Positions 6,133 through 7,644 of a DNA stretch of 7,644 nucleotides are shown here, in pieces. Each line of letters begins with the position of its first letter. Positions within the stretch are counted from its first letter, which is position 1. Below the pieces are notes generated by a model. The model worked only from the letters and a program-made list of their open reading frames with translations, searched no databases and was not told the origin of the DNA. This stretch comes from Paracoccaceae bacterium (GTDB lineage Bacteria > Pseudomonadota > Alphaproteobacteria > Rhodobacterales > Rhodobacteraceae): the NCBI GenBank assembly GCA_015485375.1, contig WFTU01000429.1:1-7644 (forward strand), given 5' to 3'. Both the position numbers and the translations under genes were made by a program.

Positions 6133-7644
6133 CTACGCCATCCACGCCGATCGGATTACACAAGTGACCTCGGTTCCTAGCCGCGCCAGTGTGTTCGCCA
6201 CCCCCTCCACCTCCTCGTTCAGCCTGAGCCCCATGCTGATCAGCCCATGCAGGGCGGCATGGGCATAGACGAAGGTATCCAGTGCCTCGTTCCGCTCGCC
6301 GTCGCGCTTGGGCTGCCAGGAGCGGACGGGGCGGCCGCGTGTGAAGCGGGTGACGACCCGCTCGGCGGTCAGCTGACGGAAATACTCGGCATCCAGGCGG
6401 CGGGGAAAGTGGATGGCACCGGGGCCGGGTTCGGTGAGGCGCAGGCGGGCGTAGACGGCGTCCTTCACCGCGTCCACGCCGACGATGAACAGCGGGATCT
6501 TGCCCTTGTTTCTGCGGGTGGGGCGGCGTGGCCAGACCGGGATGCCGGGGCCGCCGCGGCCCTTGATCGCCCAGATGCGGCGGGCAAGGCGCGTGCGGCA
6601 GAATTCGTAGGCCATCTTGGTATGATGGCCGCCGGTGTCGATGGCGGCGGCACGCACGGGCAACTCGATCCCGGCCGGGTGCGGGAAGGTGGTTTGCAAC
6701 ACCATGTCGAGGTCGGACCAGAGGCGCGGGCCTGATGGGTCGCCCCACAGCACGCGGTAGTCGATCACCCATACTTCCTCATCGCGGCCCCAGCCGAGGA
6801 TCTGCACCTCGATCCGGTCGCCCTGTACATCGACGCCGGCGGTGAGCACGGCGACGCTGGCCGGCAGTGTATCGCCCCAGTCTTCGCGCCGGGCCATCAG
6901 GGGGTCGGCGGGGACGGTATCGCCCGCCTGGTCTTCCCATGATTCACCCAGCTTTGTGTTGACCCAGACCTGAAGCCGGGCGGGATCCTTTCGGATGCGG
7001 CCATGCTCGGTTGCGATTTCGGCCCAGGTTTCCCATGGGGAGTAGAGCGCCGAGAGGTGAAAGCCGGCGGTCCGACCATCGCCTCTGGCGGTTGCGCGCC
7101 ATTCCCCGCCGGCCAGCAGGCGCGGCTTGTCGTGCTCGTGGTGGATGCCACCGCAGGCATCACAGACCAGATGGGCCTCGTCGCGCCGCCCTTCCGCCCA
7201 GCGGATGCGCGCCCAGGTGATCGGCGCCATGTCGCCGCAATGCAGGCAGGGAACGTGGAAAAAGCGTTGGTCGCTGTCTTCGAAGGCCACCTCGATACGG
7301 GAGTGACCTTTCAGCGTCGGGGTCGAAACCATGTAGATCTTGCGCCGGCCCTGGAAGGTGGCGGTGCGCTGAATGGCCAGATCAACCGGATCGCCCTCGC
7401 CATCGGCATCGCCGGGATAGCCGTCCACTTCGTCGAGAAACAGATAACGCACCGGCGTCGAGCGCAGGCCGACGGCCGAGTTGGCGCCGGTCATCACCAG
7501 CTGGCCTCCGGGGAAGGATTTGCGGAACAGGCTGTTGCCGGCATCGCGGGAGCGGGGTGAGGCGACAAGCTCACGCAGTGCGGGCGTGGCCTCGATCAGA
7601 GGGTCGATGCGCACGGTCGTGTTGCGGCGCACCATGTCGAGCGA
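6133..7644 (-). CDS. Phage terminase large subunit, GpA family (5' part outside the window)
   Basis: This is the DNA-packaging motor and nuclease of a lambda-like phage. The reading frame is open to the window edge, so the N-terminal part with the Walker A ATP loop is missing; complete members have roughly 600-650 residues and about 503 codons are here. Counting from the Met encoded at 7635: Walker B YLFLDEVD (64-71) and the coupling motif VSTPT (103-107) finish the ATPase; a zinc-ribbon-like Cys130/Cys133 and Cys158/Cys161 pair follows. The nuclease has Asp269 in TAGVDVQGD, Asp333 in AAIDTGGHHT and Asp453 in ERNEALDTFVYAHAAL, the expected acidic triad. The last ten or so residues (…TCVIRSAWMA) come from lower-GC sequence next to the cargo and may not be native. 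By family knowledge it acts with a small subunit and docks on the portal, whose gene would normally lie much closer than the 3.8 kb seen here. Confidence 0.93.
   Translation of the reverse strand, partial: SLDMVRRNTTVRIDPLIEATPALRELVASPRSRDAGNSLFRKSFPGGQLVMTGANSAVGLRSTPVRYLFLDEVDGYPGDADGEGDPVDLAIQRTATFQGRRKIYMVSTPTLKGHSRIEVAFEDSDQRFFHVPCLHCGDMAPITWARIRWAEGRRDEAHLVCDACGGIHHEHDKPRLLAGGEWRATARGDGRTAGFHLSALYSPWETWAEIATEHGRIRKDPARLQVWVNTKLGESWEDQAGDTVPADPLMARREDWGDTLPASVAVLTAGVDVQGDRIEVQILGWGRDEEVWVIDYRVLWGDPSGPRLWSDLDMVLQTTFPHPAGIELPVRAAAIDTGGHHTKMAYEFCRTRLARRIWAIKGRGGPGIPVWPRRPTRRNKGKIPLFIVGVDAVKDAVYARLRLTEPGPGAIHFPRRLDAEYFRQLTAERVVTRFTRGRPVRSWQPKRDGERNEALDTFVYAHAALHGLISMGLRLNEEVEGVANTLARLGTEVTCVIRSAWMA

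Noticed and set aside
6047..6772. A 241-codon minus-strand open frame overlapping the terminase in another frame
   Set aside because: The Pro/Arg/His-rich composition and lack of any domain mark it as an out-of-frame shadow of the terminase.
6247..7560. Plus-strand open frames opposite the terminase (6247-6735 and 7003-7560)
   Set aside because: They are shadows: Gly/Ala/Val-rich antisense of conserved terminase motifs.

Overview
The window looks like part of a lambda-like (siphovirus-type) prophage in a GC-rich alphaproteobacterium. Rhodobacterales is my best guess, because a prohead protease fused to a major capsid protein is a combination I associate with prophages of that group. The phage genes are strongly GC-rich (two sampled 60-base lines gave 63% and 77%) and all real genes but one fragment lie on the minus strand. 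Read on that strand from right to left, the head cassette is in canonical order: terminase large subunit (7644 to 6133, 5' end outside the window), portal protein (2368 to 956), then the prohead protease (963 to 289).

Between terminase and portal, where lambda-like phages usually carry a small W-type head-joining gene, sits a foreign three-gene cargo of about 3.7 kb. It encodes a TerY-like von Willebrand A protein (5991 to 5314), a PP2C-type protein phosphatase (5309 to 4563) and a large protein kinase (4561 to 2459). The kinase also carries a zinc-knuckle-like motif, a transmembrane hairpin, helix-hairpin-helix motifs and a C-terminal topoisomerase-type zinc finger. The genes are spaced by 4 and 1 bases, so they form one tightly coupled operon. 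The cargo is clearly lower in GC than the phage genes (sampled lines 47-52%, and 38% in the gap before the portal gene). This vWA/PP2C/kinase set matches the TerY-phosphorylation (TerY-P) triad known from tellurium-resistance and stress loci and listed among candidate anti-phage systems. The likely logic is reversible Ser/Thr phosphorylation: kinase writes, PP2C erases, and the vWA protein acts as metal-dependent adaptor. The kinase's membrane and DNA-binding parts suggest sensing or processing of DNA at the membrane. The triad itself is known. Its position inside a phage packaging/head operon is the unusual part.

The left end holds a second surprise. The protease-capsid gene is broken: the protease half runs on the minus strand and stops at 289, while the linker/N-terminal capsid part of what looks like the same gene lies on the plus strand (2 to about 298), head to head with it. 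The two meet in a GC-rich stretch at about 292-303. This is either a real inversion that disables the capsid gene or a chimeric (fold-back) assembly artefact, and it should be resolved before the locus is interpreted as an intact prophage.

Stretches without genes are short: 2369-2458 (an AT-rich gap with a tandem 8-bp repeat) and 5992-6132 (leader of the cargo operon, with a 6-bp stem-loop just after the terminase stop). I see no tRNA, rRNA, CRISPR array, transposase or integrase.
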